Assembly (NCBI GenBank): GCA_029264225.1
Contig: JARICB010000202.1
Span: forward strand, 1 to 21,022
Length of the DNA: 21,022 nt
Reading direction: 5' to 3'
DNA from: Nocardioides sp.
GTDB lineage: Bacteria > Actinomycetota > Actinomycetes > Propionibacteriales > Nocardioidaceae
The position numbers and the translations under genes were made by a program. Below are positions 20,799-21,022 of the stretch, in pieces. Under the pieces are notes generated by a model. That model ran no database searches and was not told the DNA's origin. It saw only the letters and a list, made by a program, of their open reading frames with translations. Within the stretch, counting starts at the first letter, position 1, and each line of letters opens with the position of its first letter.

Positions 20799-21022
20799 GT
20801 ACGAGTAGCAATCGTGGGCGTAGGCAACTGCGCCACGTCCCTCATTCAGGGTGTCGAGTACTACAAGGACGCCGACCCGGCGACCTCCGTGCCCGGCCTC
20901 ATGCACGTCAAGTTCGGCGACTACCACGTCAGTGACGTGACCTTCGCGACCGCGTTCGACGTCGACGACAAGAAGGTCGGCAAGGACCTGTCGGAGGCCA
21001 TCAACGCCTCGGAGAACAACAC
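20790..21022 (+). CDS. ino1: Inositol-3-phosphate synthase, N-terminal part
   Basis: The enzyme converts glucose 6-phosphate to inositol 3-phosphate with NAD, the first step towards phosphatidylinositol and mycothiol in actinobacteria. The visible 77 residues begin [25 protein letters not shown], with the NAD-binding glycine motif VGVGNCA, then [24 protein letters not shown] and [10 protein letters not shown], characteristic of the actinobacterial Ino1 group. The gene runs off the window. The ATG at 20790 follows AAAGGAG by 7 bases, so unlike padR it uses an ordinary ribosome binding site. It lies 52 bases downstream of padR and may be read from the same promoter. Confidence 0.93.
   Translation, partial: MGSVRVAIVGVGNCATSLIQGVEYYKDADPATSVPGLMHVKFGDYHVSDVTFATAFDVDDKKVGKDLSEAINASENN

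Noticed and set aside
1..21022. tRNA, rRNA, CRISPR arrays, prophage or toxin-antitoxin genes
   Set aside because: No sequence or gene pattern supporting any of these was seen on either strand.

Overview
The window comes from a high-GC actinobacterium, most likely from Nocardioidaceae or a related Propionibacteriales family. The evidence is strongly GC-biased codon usage, GTG and TTG starts, many start codons with no ribosome binding site, and gene order. The core order (ino1, PadR regulator, class A penicillin-binding protein, GT87-like membrane protein, rpsF-ssb-rpsR-rplI, dnaB) matches the near-origin locus known from Mycobacterium tuberculosis (ino1, padR-like, ponA1, Rv0051, rpsF, ssb, rpsR1, rplI, dnaB). 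Two blocks interrupt it here: a kinase, endonuclease IV, FemX, alanine-racemase-like block, and a MATE transporter.

Layout. 1-787: the start of a secreted protein on the minus strand and a small membrane protein on the plus strand, closed by a hairpin. 798-3756: a 725-residue membrane protein made of two copies of one DUF3533/YhgE-Pip-like transport unit, divergent from a TetR regulator; a palindrome lies between them. 3761-6191: metY-metX, the acetylhomoserine route to methionine. 6192-6528: non-coding, with a long inverted repeat. 6529-8421: dnaB carrying a 162-residue intein in its Walker A loop. 8422-8973: non-coding, with DnaA-box-like sites. 8974-10296: MATE transporter. 10347-12111: rpsF-ssb-rpsR-rplI operon with a structured leader. 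12307-16288: Ser/Thr kinase, endonuclease IV, FemX and a divergent alanine-racemase-fold protein. 16199-20014: GT87-like protein and penicillin-binding protein. 20123-21022: PadR regulator and the start of ino1.

How the genes work together. Several act in cell wall building (PBP, FemX, racemase-like protein, possibly the kinase and GT87-like protein). Others act in replication and repair (DnaB, SSB, endonuclease IV), translation (S6, S18, L9), methionine synthesis, inositol synthesis and export. The most notable signals are: seven starts that each sit exactly 7 bases after a TAnnnT -10 box, which suggests leaderless mRNAs; a class 3 mini-intein in DnaB; an rpsF leader able to hide its own Shine-Dalgarno sequence; a DnaA-box palindrome upstream of dnaB; and a racemase-like protein that seems to lack the catalytic tyrosine and is translationally coupled to FemX. 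I saw no CRISPR array, rRNA, tRNA, transposase or prophage. All functional calls come from reading the sequence; no database search was run.
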